64,000 nucleotides of DNA. It comes from Membranipora membranacea. Taxonomy: Eukaryota; Bryozoa; Gymnolaemata; Cheilostomatida; Membraniporidae. Where the stretch lies: contig OU612073.1 in NCBI GenBank assembly GCA_914767715.1, positions 24,426,001-24,490,000 of the forward strand, given 5' to 3'. Below, piece after piece: positions 51,501 through 57,441 of this stretch (its first letter is position 1; every line of letters begins with the position of its first letter). Under the pieces are notes generated by a model that was not told where the DNA came from, made no database searches, and worked only from the letters and a program-made list of their open reading frames with translations. Made by a program: the position numbers and the translations under genes.

Positions 51501-54039
51501 TGTTCAAATTCTTGAAGTTGTTAGTCTGTCAAAGTCCAAACCGAGACACAATTTGATAGAATCTTTGACACTTTCTAATTGATGGGAGGTATATTGGTGT
51601 CACTTCAATTTTGATTTCCTTATACTTGGCTTATACAACACTGCAGGTCGGTTAGGTCCGTTTTACCTTCTAGATCAGGTCTGCGTAGATAAGAAGCATT
51701 AATATAGGAGGTCTTATGTGTATAAAGGTTGGTTGCTGCAGGAAATGGTATAGGGTCACTACCCCACATATGTCACCTGTTGAATAGGGCGATAAAGAGA
51801 AAGAAAAAAATAATAATTCATAGAAAATATGATACAACACTAATTTGATATAAAATCAAATTATTAGAAACTTACCTATTTACTTGCATACTTACTTTAC
51901 TTAATAACTGGGACCTGTTCTCTGAATGTACATATATACACATATAATTTGAAACCACATTTTTATAGTGCTTGAATTATCCCTCCCTCCTTAGGTGAGA
52001 TGAACTTCCCTACAGGATAAAATTATTTTCCAATTTAAGCTGAACTGGCTAAGCTGACCTCGCTATTTCCAGGATAAAGATAGTTGCGAATTATTGATAT
52101 TGGAACATGTCTCTATAAATCGTACAAATCAATATCGGAAGTGCTTGGTGGAAAAATGCAGCAATTCCTTTTATCCTTTCACGACAGCGATAATATAGTT
52201 CCATGCATACTACGACTCACTAAAGCATGACGCTCACATTTAGATACGGATAGCTAACTCTTTGGTGTCAACAGTGCCACAAAATTGAGCAGCTGTGCCC
52301 ATTGCTGGCCAAGAGAGACAGTTCTAATATCTCATCCTGTCTTGAGTACGGGGGGGGGGAGGGTAATGATATGAGACCTCATGCACACTTGCTATCTTAG
52401 TTACTCAGATATATTATTACTTTCTTATCTTCCTAACAAGCAAAATGATAAATTAACTCATAAAAAACTGATTTGAATAGAGAAGATTTTCAATGGTATA
52501 GACATAATTTAACCAAAATGCACGATAGCTTTGCAAAACCAAAAATCGTGAAAAATCGATCTTGATTGAGATATGCTTTGTAAAGGGGCAACCTGCAGTA
52601 AACAAAATGGAAGGGAACGAAAGGGGTATCAGTAGGCCTATCACAACACTGCACGTATGTTGTCTCGTTAAAAATCACCTACCAACAGGTCCTCCAGGTG
52701 TCATTACAAGATTAGAACTGCCAGTGTCGCAATAAATACCACAAGAATCCTAGCAATTCAGAGGAATATCAAACCACTTGTGATAATTTGTCACAGAATA
52801 GTCCCTGTCAAAAACCCTTGGCACAAAATGAATTTGCAAACACAGACAACCTAACCCCATTCAATTTTAAGTAACTTATTTGCATCATTTCAGGAGTTTT
52901 CTGATCTTGTACAACCCGATACACTCGGTGACTCAACGGAGGAGATGACTCAGGAGAAACCGAAAGAAGATAACTCCCATATATCTCTTAGTGACAAGGT
53001 AATATGACATGATGACATCCAATATCATGTGTACAAAGATTTTTCCCAACTTTAACCACAAATTTTTGGGTGGAGAATTAGAAAAACTACCTGGTACCCT
53101 TGGAAAATAAATCATCAATCATGATAATCTATAAAATTCATCCCTTGTGAGGAGAAGAATTTAATTCTAATTTCCTCTGAAATCTTGAGTGGGAGAGAAT
53201 ATCAATCGTAGTTTTCTGCTGACCTTATCTTGTTTGGGACTTGAGAAAACCGATGAGCAGTAGTTGAGGAAGCTTGTGTCTGTCATGCTGTTATTCAAAG
53301 TATGATTGTATTAACAGGATATGGAGGCGATTTCAGAGCTTCACTGTAACGTCATGCAATGCTTAGCTGAGACTGAGTGGTTTAAGAATGATGAGAGAAG
53401 TTCTCTACAGTCTGACAGAATGAAGTCTCATACATTACTCCTCAATATGCTGCAGCAAATCATATCAAACATGTCGTGTATGTAGAAATAAGCAGCATGA
53501 TGACTCATTACAATTTCATGATGACATCATCATGAGTGTTCATGAGCGTAGTTGATTAACCTATCATTGGCGCTCATTTGGAATTTTTGCAACCTCACAT
53601 CGTATGATGAAACTTAAAGGAGTAGTTGAAATTTTGCTTTGTCACATTATAAGGATTTGTTTTTGGCATCAATCTATATTCCCTGTGATGCCTGATATTC
53701 TCCCAACAAAGCTTGGTCTTGGTGAATAGATATTTTACCAATTCCTAATTGCACGATGATTGACGGGAAGCTTCAAGCGGTATAAACTATAACATTTTTG
53801 AAGTCTACTCTTGTTGTGTGCTATTGAGGCCATGAGGTTGTCACTTATATAATGATGATGTCTCCATGTTTAGATTGTAATGAGGGATCATCACTATCCG
53901 CCAGTCTCGCTCATATGCAGCTAATATCAGCCGGTATGATGAGAGGTCAATGTCAAGGTCAGGCGATCTCTGCCACCGATCTGAGAGCTGATGCACGGTA
54001 TGATATATACAGAGATGAGAACGTCAGTCAGGCTGTCAG
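176..54039 (+). CDS. MDN1: Midasin (MDN1/Rea1), giant AAA+ ATPase of 60S ribosome maturation; 5' 65 exons, 3' end outside window
   Basis: Family knowledge: midasin is a dynein-related AAA+ ATPase of nucleolus and nucleoplasm. It pulls assembly factors (Ytm1/WDR12, Rsa4/NLE1) off pre-60S particles using six AAA modules, a long linker and a C-terminal MIDAS domain. Seen here: 65 exons with GT-AG borders whose phases agree at every junction, 10,361 coding bases or about 3,450 codons. Six Walker A motifs occur in order: [40 protein letters not shown] and GPECSGKS, at about residues 327, 658, 1058, 1366, 1711 and 2015. The start at 176 fits because the 37-codon first exon joins in frame to an exon resembling the human N-terminus (QLLLEKDF against QLLLDKDC). 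Human midasin has roughly 5,600 residues. The acidic region and MIDAS domain are missing, so the gene must continue past 54039 or be broken there. Exon coordinates are in the eight segment entries. Introns 41 and 62 contain other genes on the minus strand. Confidence 0.96.
287..1099 (+). other. MDN1 intron 1, no gene seen
   Basis: Starts with GTAAAA after the first coding exon and ends with a pyrimidine-rich acceptor before 1100. It contains a short T-run near 360 and otherwise unremarkable AT-rich sequence. An open frame from 1009 overlaps exon 2 in another frame and is a shadow. Confidence 0.7.
1662..2091. mobile_element. hAT-like MITE (about 430 bp) in MDN1 intron 3
   Basis: The left end reads CAGGGGTGTATTCATAGG. 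The reverse complement of the right end reads CAGGGCTGTATCCATGG, which gives imperfect terminal inverted repeats of about 17 bp. The flanks resemble an 8-bp target duplication (GTGTAAAG on the left, ATGTAAAA on the right), six of eight bases matching. The interior has GC-rich patches and no transposase. The CAGGG ends and 8-bp duplication are the usual signs of hAT elements. The family name is inference. Confidence 0.65.
3800..3832. repeat. Short 9-bp tandem repeat
   Basis: Four copies of a 9-base unit (ACATATCAA) lie in the MDN1 intron just upstream of exon 7. Confidence 0.7.
3900..6806 (+). CDS. MDN1: MDN1 exons 7-13: AAA1 module
   Basis: Exons: 3900-4082, 4558-4677, 4940-5099, 5503-5627, 5938-6150, 6371-6448, 6670-6806. 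Walker A GHIGAGKT is in exon 7. Walker B LLLEDID is in exon 9 and has the DID form instead of DEI, as human AAA1 also does. Exon 8 carries [15 protein letters not shown], matching the human strand after Walker A. Exon 11 carries the helical-lid signature [13 protein letters not shown]. All exons end in phases that fit the next one. [15 protein letters not shown] block precedes Walker B, as in other midasins. Confidence 0.93.
7132..12608 (+). CDS. MDN1: MDN1 exons 14-21: AAA2 module
   Basis: Exons: 7132-7268, 10036-10200, 10395-10582, 10847-10983, 11180-11332, 11643-11780, 12051-12214, 12431-12608. Walker A GETGTGKT is in exon 14 and Walker [11 protein letters not shown] in exon 17. Sensor region [15 protein letters not shown] and arginine-finger region [10 protein letters not shown] are in exon 18. 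The lid block [15 protein letters not shown] is in exon 20. The intron after exon 14 (7269-10035) is almost wholly a 34-bp minisatellite. The frame across it is nevertheless right: the split glycine codon joins TG to [13 protein letters not shown], as in human midasin. Exon 20 starts at 12051, not at the upstream ATG 11992, because only that acceptor keeps the frame and the human-like YSLRTL junction. Confidence 0.94.
7270..9930. repeat. 34-bp G-rich minisatellite, about 78 units, filling MDN1 intron 14
   Basis: The unit is 34 bases. Its + strand has about 15 G and only one C, with GGG and GG runs. Variants differ at fixed places: GATGCT/GAGGCT/GATGCA, TAT/TAC, GTT/GCT, and a shortened unit with GGGGATCGCTT. 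Blocks of several units are duplicated as higher-order repeats, for example 8362-8582 against 8599-8819 (offset 237) and about 8650-8960 against 9254-9564 (offset 604). Because 34 is not a multiple of three and the unit lacks stops, long open frames appear in several frames on both strands. They are artefacts. The array begins within a few bases of the exon 14 donor. Confidence 0.97.
12920..16234 (+). CDS. MDN1: MDN1 exons 22-26: AAA3 module
   Basis: Exons: 12920-13098, 14569-14777, 14899-15045, 15427-15574, 16089-16234. Walker A GETSVGKT is followed by the very conserved [15 protein letters not shown] block in exon 22. Exon 23 carries Walker [21 protein letters not shown] and the sensor 1 stretch [16 protein letters not shown]. 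Exon 24 has [15 protein letters not shown], containing the arginine finger. Exon 25 carries [19 protein letters not shown]. This is the most human-like part of the protein. The intron between exons 22 and 23 holds a 31-bp AT-rich minisatellite that stops about 25 bases before the acceptor. Confidence 0.95.
13945..14545. repeat. 31-bp AT-rich minisatellite, about 19 units, MDN1 intron 22
   Basis: Each 31-base unit contains GAACATGTATAC and ATACATTCATAT. Early units alternate between TATATAG and TATGTAG forms, which suggests a 62-bp double unit. Later units change to CCAATATACATT(T/C)AT. The array ends about 25 bases before the acceptor of exon 23. A short TAG-triplet run (about 13923-13940) precedes it. 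Confidence 0.95.
16694..19336 (+). CDS. MDN1: MDN1 exons 27-33: AAA4 module
   Basis: Exons: 16694-16821, 17062-17200, 17490-17653, 17938-18046, 18262-18446, 18750-18907, 19178-19336. Walker A GDTGCGKT is split by an intron between exons 27 and 28. Walker [20 protein letters not shown] is in exon 29. Sensor 1 [15 protein letters not shown] is in exon 30 and the arginine-finger block [15 protein letters not shown] in exon 31. Exon 32 has the lid block [14 protein letters not shown]. Exon 33 is the variable spacer to AAA5 and has few recognisable conserved residues, so its exact borders are the least certain of this group, though the phases fit. Confidence 0.93.
16990..17015. repeat. TA microsatellite
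   Basis: A run of TA dinucleotides in MDN1 intron 27. Confidence 0.75.
19827..22777 (+). CDS. MDN1: MDN1 exons 34-40: AAA5 module
   Basis: Exons: 19827-20029, 20254-20376, 20739-20936, 21506-21613, 21961-22038, 22358-22534, 22646-22777. Walker A GSPGVGKT and the LAKASG...RINLSEQT block are in exon 34. Walker B VLDE/LNLA is split between exons 35 and 36. Exon 35 carries [18 protein letters not shown] and exon 36 the sensor stretch [20 protein letters not shown] with NRFTK. Exon 38 has the lid signature [12 protein letters not shown]. The intron after exon 36 contains eight copies of a 52-bp repeat. Open sequence continues in frame upstream of exon 34 (from 19538), but human midasin has no matching insert, so I start the exon at the AG before 19827. 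Confidence 0.94.
20984..21405. repeat. 52-bp tandem repeat, 8 units, MDN1 intron 36
   Basis: Eight copies of a 52-base unit start at about 20984 and then every 52 bases. They differ almost only at CTTACC/CATACC. On the minus strand each unit reads ACAG followed by GTAAGT (or GTATGT), so it contains a good 5' splice-site match, and also a CTGCAG acceptor-like stretch. The array begins about 47 bases after the exon 36 donor. Confidence 0.95.
23103..23140. repeat. Short GACCTRTGACCT repeat before exon 41
   Basis: About five copies of a 7-base unit (TGACCTR) lie just upstream of the exon 41 acceptor. They may act as part of the acceptor tract, but that is only a guess. Confidence 0.6.
23154..34786 (+). 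CDS. MDN1: MDN1 exons 41-47: AAA6 module, degenerate Walker B
   Basis: Exons: 23154-23282, 31986-32205, 32547-32712, 33220-33336, 33714-33807, 34084-34353, 34641-34786. Walker A GPECSGKS is followed by [16 protein letters not shown] in exon 41. The Walker B position in exon 43 reads [11 protein letters not shown] and lacks the acidic pair. Human AAA6 is also degenerate there (LLMDNVNF), so this is a family trait rather than decay. Exon 44 has [20 protein letters not shown] and exon 45 [12 protein letters not shown]. Exons 41 and 42 are separated by an 8.7-kb intron that contains a complete minus-strand GPCR gene. The join [12 protein letters not shown] is in phase 0 and matches human EQ|VDLIRPWRRL in position. 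Confidence 0.92.
24141..29583 (-). CDS. Class A-like (rhodopsin family) G-protein-coupled receptor, nested in MDN1 intron
   Basis: Nine exons, minus strand: 29293-29583, 27698-27952, 27054-27187, 26602-26827, 26218-26310, 25942-26010, 25570-25750, 24980-25304, 24141-24570. The phases agree and give 2,004 coding bases (667 residues). Helix 1 has GNFLTILLV. Helix 2 has FFLHQCILD with the family aspartate. Helix 3 starts at AECAIL and ends NEIYH. Helix 4 has [13 protein letters not shown], helix 6 FICFWYPLF (the CWxP position) and helix 7 [14 protein letters not shown] short glycosylatable N-terminus precedes helix 1, and a C-terminal tail of roughly 340 residues, rich in S, R and P, follows. 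Odd points: E-I-Y replaces D-R-Y after helix 3, and the NPxxY motif is altered. The sixth exon's donor (GTAAAG, before 25942) is the weakest junction. Ligand and G protein cannot be told. Confidence 0.88.
26935..26978. repeat. Short G-run/TTTTCC repeat
   Basis: Three copies of a 13-15 base unit (GGGGGGTTTTCCA-like) sit in the GPCR intron between the helix 5 and helix 6 exons. Confidence 0.6.
28073..28106. repeat. 8-bp tandem repeat (AGATGGTT)
   Basis: Four copies of AGATGGTT lie in the first intron of the GPCR gene. Confidence 0.75.
28862..29325. repeat. 48-bp minisatellite carrying GPCR exon-1 end plus 5' splice site, 10 units
   Basis: Ten copies of a 48-base unit, one of them lengthened by 4 bases (CATA insertion near 29240). 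On the minus strand each unit reads the last codons of GPCR exon 1 (SAYCIVFSK) followed by AAG|GTAAGT or GTATGT. The copy nearest 29293 is the real exon end. The others extend into the first intron. The + strand frame is also open through the array, which is a consequence of the repeat and not a gene. Confidence 0.95.
29584..31985. other. Rest of MDN1 intron 41, upstream of the GPCR; no gene seen
   Basis: Must hold the GPCR promoter and 5' UTR on the minus strand, but I cannot place them. Two overlapping open frames at 31050-31361 (plus) and 31061-31345 (minus) show no recognisable domain, and the minus one is merely hydrophobic. AT-rich sequence otherwise. Confidence 0.6.
32755..32775. repeat. 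C-rich run
   Basis: A run of about 14 C with one T interruption follows in MDN1 intron 43. Confidence 0.7.
33022..33042. repeat. (CAG)n microsatellite
   Basis: Six to seven CAG triplets in MDN1 intron 43, not in coding sequence. Confidence 0.8.
35096..54039 (+). CDS. MDN1: MDN1 exons 48-65: linker region
   Basis: Exons: 35096-35280, 35657-35866, 36119-36243, 36643-36758, 37197-37410, 37713-37824, 38339-38613, 38951-39073, 39599-39840, 40200-40339, 40711-40841, 41114-41293, 41457-41681, 42017-42225, 42441-42702, 52894-52998, 53318-53477, 53874-54039. This is the low-identity helical linker of midasin. Support comes mostly from open frames, splice signals and perfect phase agreement, with anchor points such as [18 protein letters not shown], the charged [20 protein letters not shown] segment and [15 protein letters not shown] (human PYDFYQHPNVPEA). 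Individual exon borders are less certain than in the AAA part. Exon 54 contains an in-frame PEQ triplet repeat. Exons 62 and 63 flank a 10.2-kb intron with three Kunitz genes on the other strand. Exon 65 ends in phase 2 and its partner is not in the window. Confidence 0.85.
36735..36836 (+). repeat. 25-bp tandem repeat containing the MDN1 exon 51 donor, 4 units
   Basis: The 25-base unit contains CATATCATGTCTATATGCAG followed by GTCAG. The first unit is the end of coding exon 51 with its donor at 36759. Further copies place equivalent donors at 36784, 36809 and 36834. Using the fourth would add 75 bases without a stop. Confidence 0.92.
37988..38205 (+). mobile_element. tRNA-derived SINE in MDN1 intron 53
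   Basis: The head looks like a tRNA. There is an A-box-like stretch (TAGGTCAGTTGGTTAGAGC), then a B-box GGTTCGAATCC at about 38043-38053. The anticodon arm does not fold as a clean tRNA: the 3' half of the stem is displaced by an AACGC-GCAA-GCGTT hairpin. So I call it tRNA-derived rather than a tRNA gene. The body after 38065 ends in CTCAGTCCTCGGATGGAGAC, which resembles a conserved 3' module I remember from invertebrate SINEs. The exact family, the ends and any target duplication are uncertain. Confidence 0.65.
39470..39545. repeat. CT-rich C-tract followed by inverted G-tract
   Basis: About 50 bases of CCCCCT repeats, a ten-base spacer, then GGGGGAGGAGGG. The two parts can pair as a hairpin. 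Either strand could also form four-stranded structures. It lies in MDN1 intron 55, about 55 bases before the exon 56 acceptor. Confidence 0.85.
42255..42318. repeat. 18-bp tandem repeat after exon 61 donor
   Basis: Four to five copies of an 18-base unit (CTGCTGATGCTTAAATCT) begin about 25 bases downstream of the exon 61 donor. Confidence 0.9.
42715..42995. repeat. Palindromic CATATGTGTGTATCC repeat cluster, large hairpin
   Basis: Copies of CCATATACATATATGTGTG-like units in one orientation are followed, about a centre near 42890, by the reverse complement of the same series, including ATCCATGATTCTGTA near 42833 and TACAGAATCATGGAT near 42924. Arms are roughly 100 bases. It starts a dozen bases after the exon 62 donor. 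Confidence 0.85.
43539..44266 (-). CDS. Secreted single-domain Kunitz protein (Kunitz gene A)
   Basis: Two exons, minus strand: 44025-44266 and 43539-43584. They join in phase 2 and give 95 residues. A hydrophobic signal peptide (about residues 1-25, [13 protein letters not shown]) precedes one Kunitz/BPTI domain. Its six cysteines are in ICYLP, ASCYAY, GSCEYF, GGCLGN, LEQC and SVC, with the family motifs PSYYYN and YGGC.GN.N.F. The second exon is tiny and ends in NGAY and a stop. Kunitz domains usually block serine proteases through the residue after cysteine 2. Here that residue is Tyr, which is not trypsin-like, and 12 residues separate cysteines 1 and 2 where BPTI has 8. Target unknown. 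Confidence 0.9.
44337..44344 (-). promoter_or_regulatory. TATA box of Kunitz gene A
   Basis: TATAAAAG on the minus strand, about 70 bases upstream of the ATG at 44266. Gene C has the same motif at nearly the same distance. Confidence 0.7.
45161..47858 (-). CDS. Secreted two-domain Kunitz protein (Kunitz gene B)
   Basis: Three exons, minus strand: 47656-47858, 47192-47359, 45161-45197, with phase 2 at both junctions, giving 135 residues. Signal peptide [20 protein letters not shown]. Domain 1 runs from AYMCLQ to ESCENTC, with 8 residues between cysteines 1 and 2 and Glu after cysteine 2. Domain 2 runs from [10 protein letters not shown] to QCHHEC, with 12 residues there and Tyr after cysteine 2. 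Each intron splits a domain just before its fifth cysteine, so exon 2 carries the end of domain 1 and the start of domain 2. The last exon has 37 bases and could be overlooked. Intron 2 (45198-47191) is almost entirely a long-inverted-repeat element. The domain fold is sure; the inhibitory target is not. Confidence 0.87.
45507..47147. mobile_element. Non-autonomous element with about 370-bp inverted repeats inside intron 2 of Kunitz gene B
   Basis: The left end (TAGGCCAGAAGCAG at 45507) recurs inverted at 47147. Matching continues inward with mismatches and small gaps, for example ATGGCACGGACAAT against ATGGCACGGACCAT, TTCACCGGGTGTACCC, GGTGTTTTGTTTTGG and GGATTTTGTTGAC, to about 45880 and 46780. 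The centre has imperfect copies of a unit of about 180 bases with GATATGCTGCCGCGCTGCCG (near 46240, 46385, 46600 and a partial copy at 46745). There is no transposase. The class is unclear; a MITE or fold-back element is likely. Small open frames at 45661 and elsewhere are chance. Confidence 0.8.
47923..47936 (-). promoter_or_regulatory. TATA-like palindrome upstream of Kunitz gene B
   Basis: A perfect 14-base palindrome GGTATTTAAATACC lies about 67 bases upstream of the ATG at 47858, the same distance at which genes A and C have TATAAAAG. Confidence 0.5.
48017..48262. repeat. Fold-back element with about 110-bp arms
   Basis: The left arm (about 48020-48138) recurs inverted at about 48152-48260. 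Shared blocks are AACTTGTTGATGTTT, CCAAGTTTGAATGA, GGCAGGGA and GTTTCCCTCTTCCT. The loop is a dozen bases (CAGGCTGACGTTA). It lies between Kunitz genes B and C. Confidence 0.85.
48694..48723. repeat. Perfect 30-bp palindrome
   Basis: CATAGACAAAACACA is followed directly by its reverse complement. Confidence 0.95.
49205..49330. repeat. Dispersed repeat, copy 1
   Basis: Resembles 52225-52350 in the same orientation. Shared blocks include GATAGCTAA, GTGTTGACA/GTGTCAACA, GAGCTGTGT/GCAGCTGTG and GCTGGCCAAG/GTTGGCCAAG. Probably remnants of one element. Confidence 0.55.
50468..51228 (-). CDS. Secreted two-domain Kunitz protein (Kunitz gene C)
   Basis: Three exons, minus strand: 51032-51228, 50731-50898, 50468-50501, with phase 2 at both junctions, giving 132 residues. 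Signal peptide [15 protein letters not shown]. Domain 1 has cysteines in ICQLP, GPCEAL, QQCEFF, GGCDGN, AECA and SSC. Domain 2 has them in ICNLP, ITCLAY, GKCEFF, GGCGGN, KECE and QVC. As in gene B, the first domain has 8 residues between cysteines 1 and 2 with Glu following cysteine 2. The second has 12, followed by Leu. Exon order and intron positions equal gene B, so the two are tandem duplicates. The second intron has a GC donor (CAG|GCAAGT). Confidence 0.88.
51307..51314 (-). promoter_or_regulatory. TATA box of Kunitz gene C
   Basis: TATAAAAG on the minus strand, about 79 bases upstream of the ATG at 51228, in the same GC-flanked context (TATAAAAGC) as gene A. Confidence 0.7.
51315..52893. 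other. Right part of MDN1 intron 62; no gene seen
   Basis: AT-rich, with a short G-run at about 52350 and the second copy of a dispersed repeat at about 52225-52350. Open frames on the minus strand at 52453-52678 are short and featureless. Confidence 0.6.
52225..52350. repeat. Dispersed repeat, copy 2
   Basis: Partner of the segment at 49205-49330. The stretch GGATAGCTAACTC...GGTGTCAACAGTG...GCTGGCCAAG is shared in order. Confidence 0.55.
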
Positions 54040-54364
54040 GTATGTTATATATTCACTGTCTGTCATATTCATCCGTATCACAGATAATAGGCCCATGTGT
54101 ACATATTAGATATCTTCTACCTAAGTTTTCAAGATTCTTTCAAGTACAGTCACGTAAAATAGCGGTAATTTGAATATGGGGCAGGGTTCTAAGAAATACA
54201 AATGAATGTGCGCCCAATGAACTGAGGGAGTTCATTGGTGCGCCATTGAAGATTTTGAATAGCTAGCTTATTTTTGAAAGCGAGTTGGAAGATTACTGAT
54301 ACCTTCGCACCAAAAACACAACACCACAGACAACTATAGAGAAGGAAGCAGTGTGAGGCTCATA

Positions 54365-54406
54365 TGTACGTATGTATGTATGTATGTACGAATGTACGTA
54401 TGTATT
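54365..54406. repeat. GTAT microsatellite
   Basis: Imperfect tetranucleotide repeat (TATG/TACG) about 330 bases after MDN1 exon 65. Confidence 0.8.
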
Positions 54407-54531
54407 GCATAAAAATTAAAAAGTTATCATGGATATTTAGTATATAAATAGTAAATTAATACAGTAAAATATTCAGCCATTTGGTCAGTAAGCTACAGCT
54501 GGCTATCTGTATGAGCAGGGTACGTTATTAT

Positions 54532-56885
54532 TTAGCTAGGAGGTTTTGGAGCTTGCTGTTTTGGGGCATCTGGGTAAACATCATCGTCATCAGCAGGATA
54601 GACATAAGTGTCGATATCCATCTCGGCGTATGTCTGATTGGATGGTGTAAGACTGAGAAGCCTCTCAGGTGGAGATTTCTGTACTGGAGCTACTTCTCTG
54701 CTCTTAGTCCCAGTCATGTATTCCTCTTCAACTACCATCTTCTGGCTGTACTGGTAGGTCGAGTCGGGGGATTTCTGCTTCTTAACTTTACAGTATTGGG
54801 CTGTGATGACTATGAGTAATAGGAGGGTGAGGAACCAACCTGTGCTCAGACTTATTATCAGTGCTACAAAGAAGAGGATATAATCTGTGTATTACTCATC
54901 AATGATTTCTGCTACAACCAATGACGCTTAGGAGTTTTTATATATGTCAAATCCATCAACCATGTTTAATTATCGAATGGAAATCTTGAGCTTTTTCAGA
55001 TTCGGATAGGTTTTCTCACCTGTCCTTGAGTCTAGTTCGCAGCTTGGCATCGTACCGACCCATTGTCCAGTGTTAGTACAGATAAGCCTTCTATCCCCTG
55101 CAGTACCATCGCTATACCAGCTATCACAAGTATAGAATACTGCTGTGTCAGCAGCATATGAGTCACTACTTCCACTATGCACTGCATTATCCGCTACCGG
55201 CGGAGCTTCACATGTAGGACTCAACACAAGCCGTCCTTCTGCAACATCCATCAAAACAACTGTGACCAATGAGTATGCATTAAAATGGGACAATACATAC
55301 ATACAAAACGATATATAAGCATAAATGCTGCAAATCAAACTACGCGGAATTGAAATGACTCGCTAATATTTCACACTTACCATTACTTGTATCAGTTGAA
55401 GGAAGAGAATATGGAATCTGTCGTATTCCGCCATACTTTGTATTTTCGCCTATATATATATGCTGATCGGTGACCAGTAGACTCCAGGGTCTGAGCAGCT
55501 TACATTCAGAAGTATCACCATCCTGCCAACCCCATCCATCATCTATAACAACACAACCTTATCCTCATTAAATCAGTGCAATTGTGTACCTTACTACTAC
55601 TACTGCTACCACTGACTACGATGACCATGACTTAGCCTAGGGTTAAACCGAGTAATGGTGTCTTTGCCATTTGCATCTTCAGTCCTAGAGCTGTTGATGC
55701 ATTATACCTTGATATGATTGAGGGTTAGCTTTGCAACTGAACACAATGTTGATACACACTTTTACTTACACTCGCAAATTATGTGTGCCTCCCATTTCTC
55801 TATGTCAATGATTTTGACTGTTGTGTCATACTGGCTCGCAACCAACAATGTCTTGTTGTTCAGCCATGTGATGTCAAGAGGGTCATCGAAGGCAACTCCG
55901 CTGAACTGTCCATTGAACTCCGGCTCTCCATCGTTGGACTGCTTGCTTCCAATCAGGAAAGTTTCCTGTCCTTCCAGTATATGGAGCACTCCATTTTTCG
56001 CTGTTACAAAGAACTCTTCGATGTCTTCCCTCAGACCAAGGACCAAATCACAAAAGTTGTGTGATCTGCTTTGATGCACAGTGCGGATAAGGTTTTCAGT
56101 TAAGTCCAACATTTTGATCTTCCTGTTGTAGCTGTCCGTGATATAGATTAACGATTTGCGTTTCAAAAGACCGAATGGTCCTGCAAAGCGGGCATCTAGA
56201 AGGGGGCCATCACGATCGTTCCCTACACTTTTACATAGTCCAGCATACCTAGCAGTCCCCATCACCCCTGATGTTGTGACTGTTCGGAGACAATGATTCT
56301 TATGGTCAGTCACAAGAAGCTGATCAGGCATCTGAATAAGACCTTGTATTCCGTTAAACAGAGCCTCGTTATTATTAGTACTTTCTTTGTAACCTGCTCG
56401 CTGGTCATGGCCTGCTATCAGCATCATTGGGTTGTCTGCTGTTGGAGATAGCTTGTAGATGGCAGTCCATGAAGTAACAATCAGGTCACCTGGTTGCTGA
56501 AGGTCCTCTTGGATGACTGTGATTTCCGTTTCATTCACTGCTGGGCGAAGAGATTGGACGATAAACGGTGTCGACATATCACCAAGTTGTATCCCATTTA
56601 TTAGTCTACCACTCTGACTGTAATGTAGGAAAATGATAGAAATGAGTGGTTGAATGCTGAAAGTAGTAGCCAGTCCTGCTTGTAAACCATGATGATATCA
56701 TTTTCAAAAGGTGATAAATGTAACTAATACGCATCAAAAGGCTATGGTCTGCCATTTATCCAGGTATGATCAAGATATAAATTAAAAAATCACAAAAAAA
56801 CATGCGCTCCCTACCTTGCTACTCTGTCTATAGCGACAAATATCAGGATAATTCCGAAGATTTTGCTGATCACTGCCATCTTCAT
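54532..56885 (-). CDS. NHL-propeller/sushi type I membrane receptor with tyrosine tail (receptor 1)
   Basis: Five exons, minus strand: 56815-56885, 55770-56617, 55381-55542, 55020-55238, 54532-54863. Phases 2,1,1,1 fit and give 543 residues. Order: signal peptide (IFGIILIFVAI, residues 1-24), NHL-like beta-propeller (about 25-355, with VTDHKNHCLRTV, GPFGLL, YITDSYNRKIKMLD and LLVASQ as repeat cores), a sushi/CCP domain (about 365-430, cysteines in PTCEAP, FYTCDS, LICTNT, PSCELD), a transmembrane helix (WFLTLLLLIVITA, about 443-457) and a cytoplasmic tail. The tail holds EEEYMTG, TYAEM (a YxxM motif as bound by PI3K), TYVYPADDDD and VYPDAP. The architecture suggests a cell-surface receptor signalling by tyrosine phosphorylation. 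I know no named family with this order. The ligand is unknown. Its right-hand neighbours are paralogues. Confidence 0.85.
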
Positions 56886-57441
56886 TCTCACAGCTAAGCT
56901 TAGTGATCAGGAATGAGGGTCGGTCTTTGTTGTGATCCAGATAACCAAGAACAGTGCCAAGTAATTAAAGGGTAAAAACATCCGCATACAACTTCCCTGT
57001 ATCAGTTCTATATTTGGTATAGAGGTAATAGTTCCAAATTTATGCCTCACAATCACATGCCACAAATCCAGTTTTCTTGCTGTTTAACTTATTATCATTT
57101 ACACAAACAAAATCATGACAAAAAGAAAATAACGCTACATGACATTACATCTTGCTCTGTAACTGTTGGCAGCAATCAGATTTTGTATTGTTATACTGAT
57201 TACCCCATTGCCCATAGCTATTTTTAGTATTTACATATATATAAAATTGTCCAATTAACCATATGTTTGGGCATGGACAGATAGTATGAAATGAAGGGTT
57301 AGAGTATTCGAAACATGACCAGAAATGATACACTTTCTTGCACTAAATATTTGTGGAGTTGTCCCCTCGAAATCATTAGAGCGTACCACTGCCACGGCTA
57401 TTAGAGTTTGGTTTGTCATTCCGTGGCTTGAGTTTCAAACA

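Noticed and set aside
55718-56074. + strand open frames over the receptor 1 NHL exon
   Set aside because: They mirror the minus-strand coding exon, which has domain support and splice sites.
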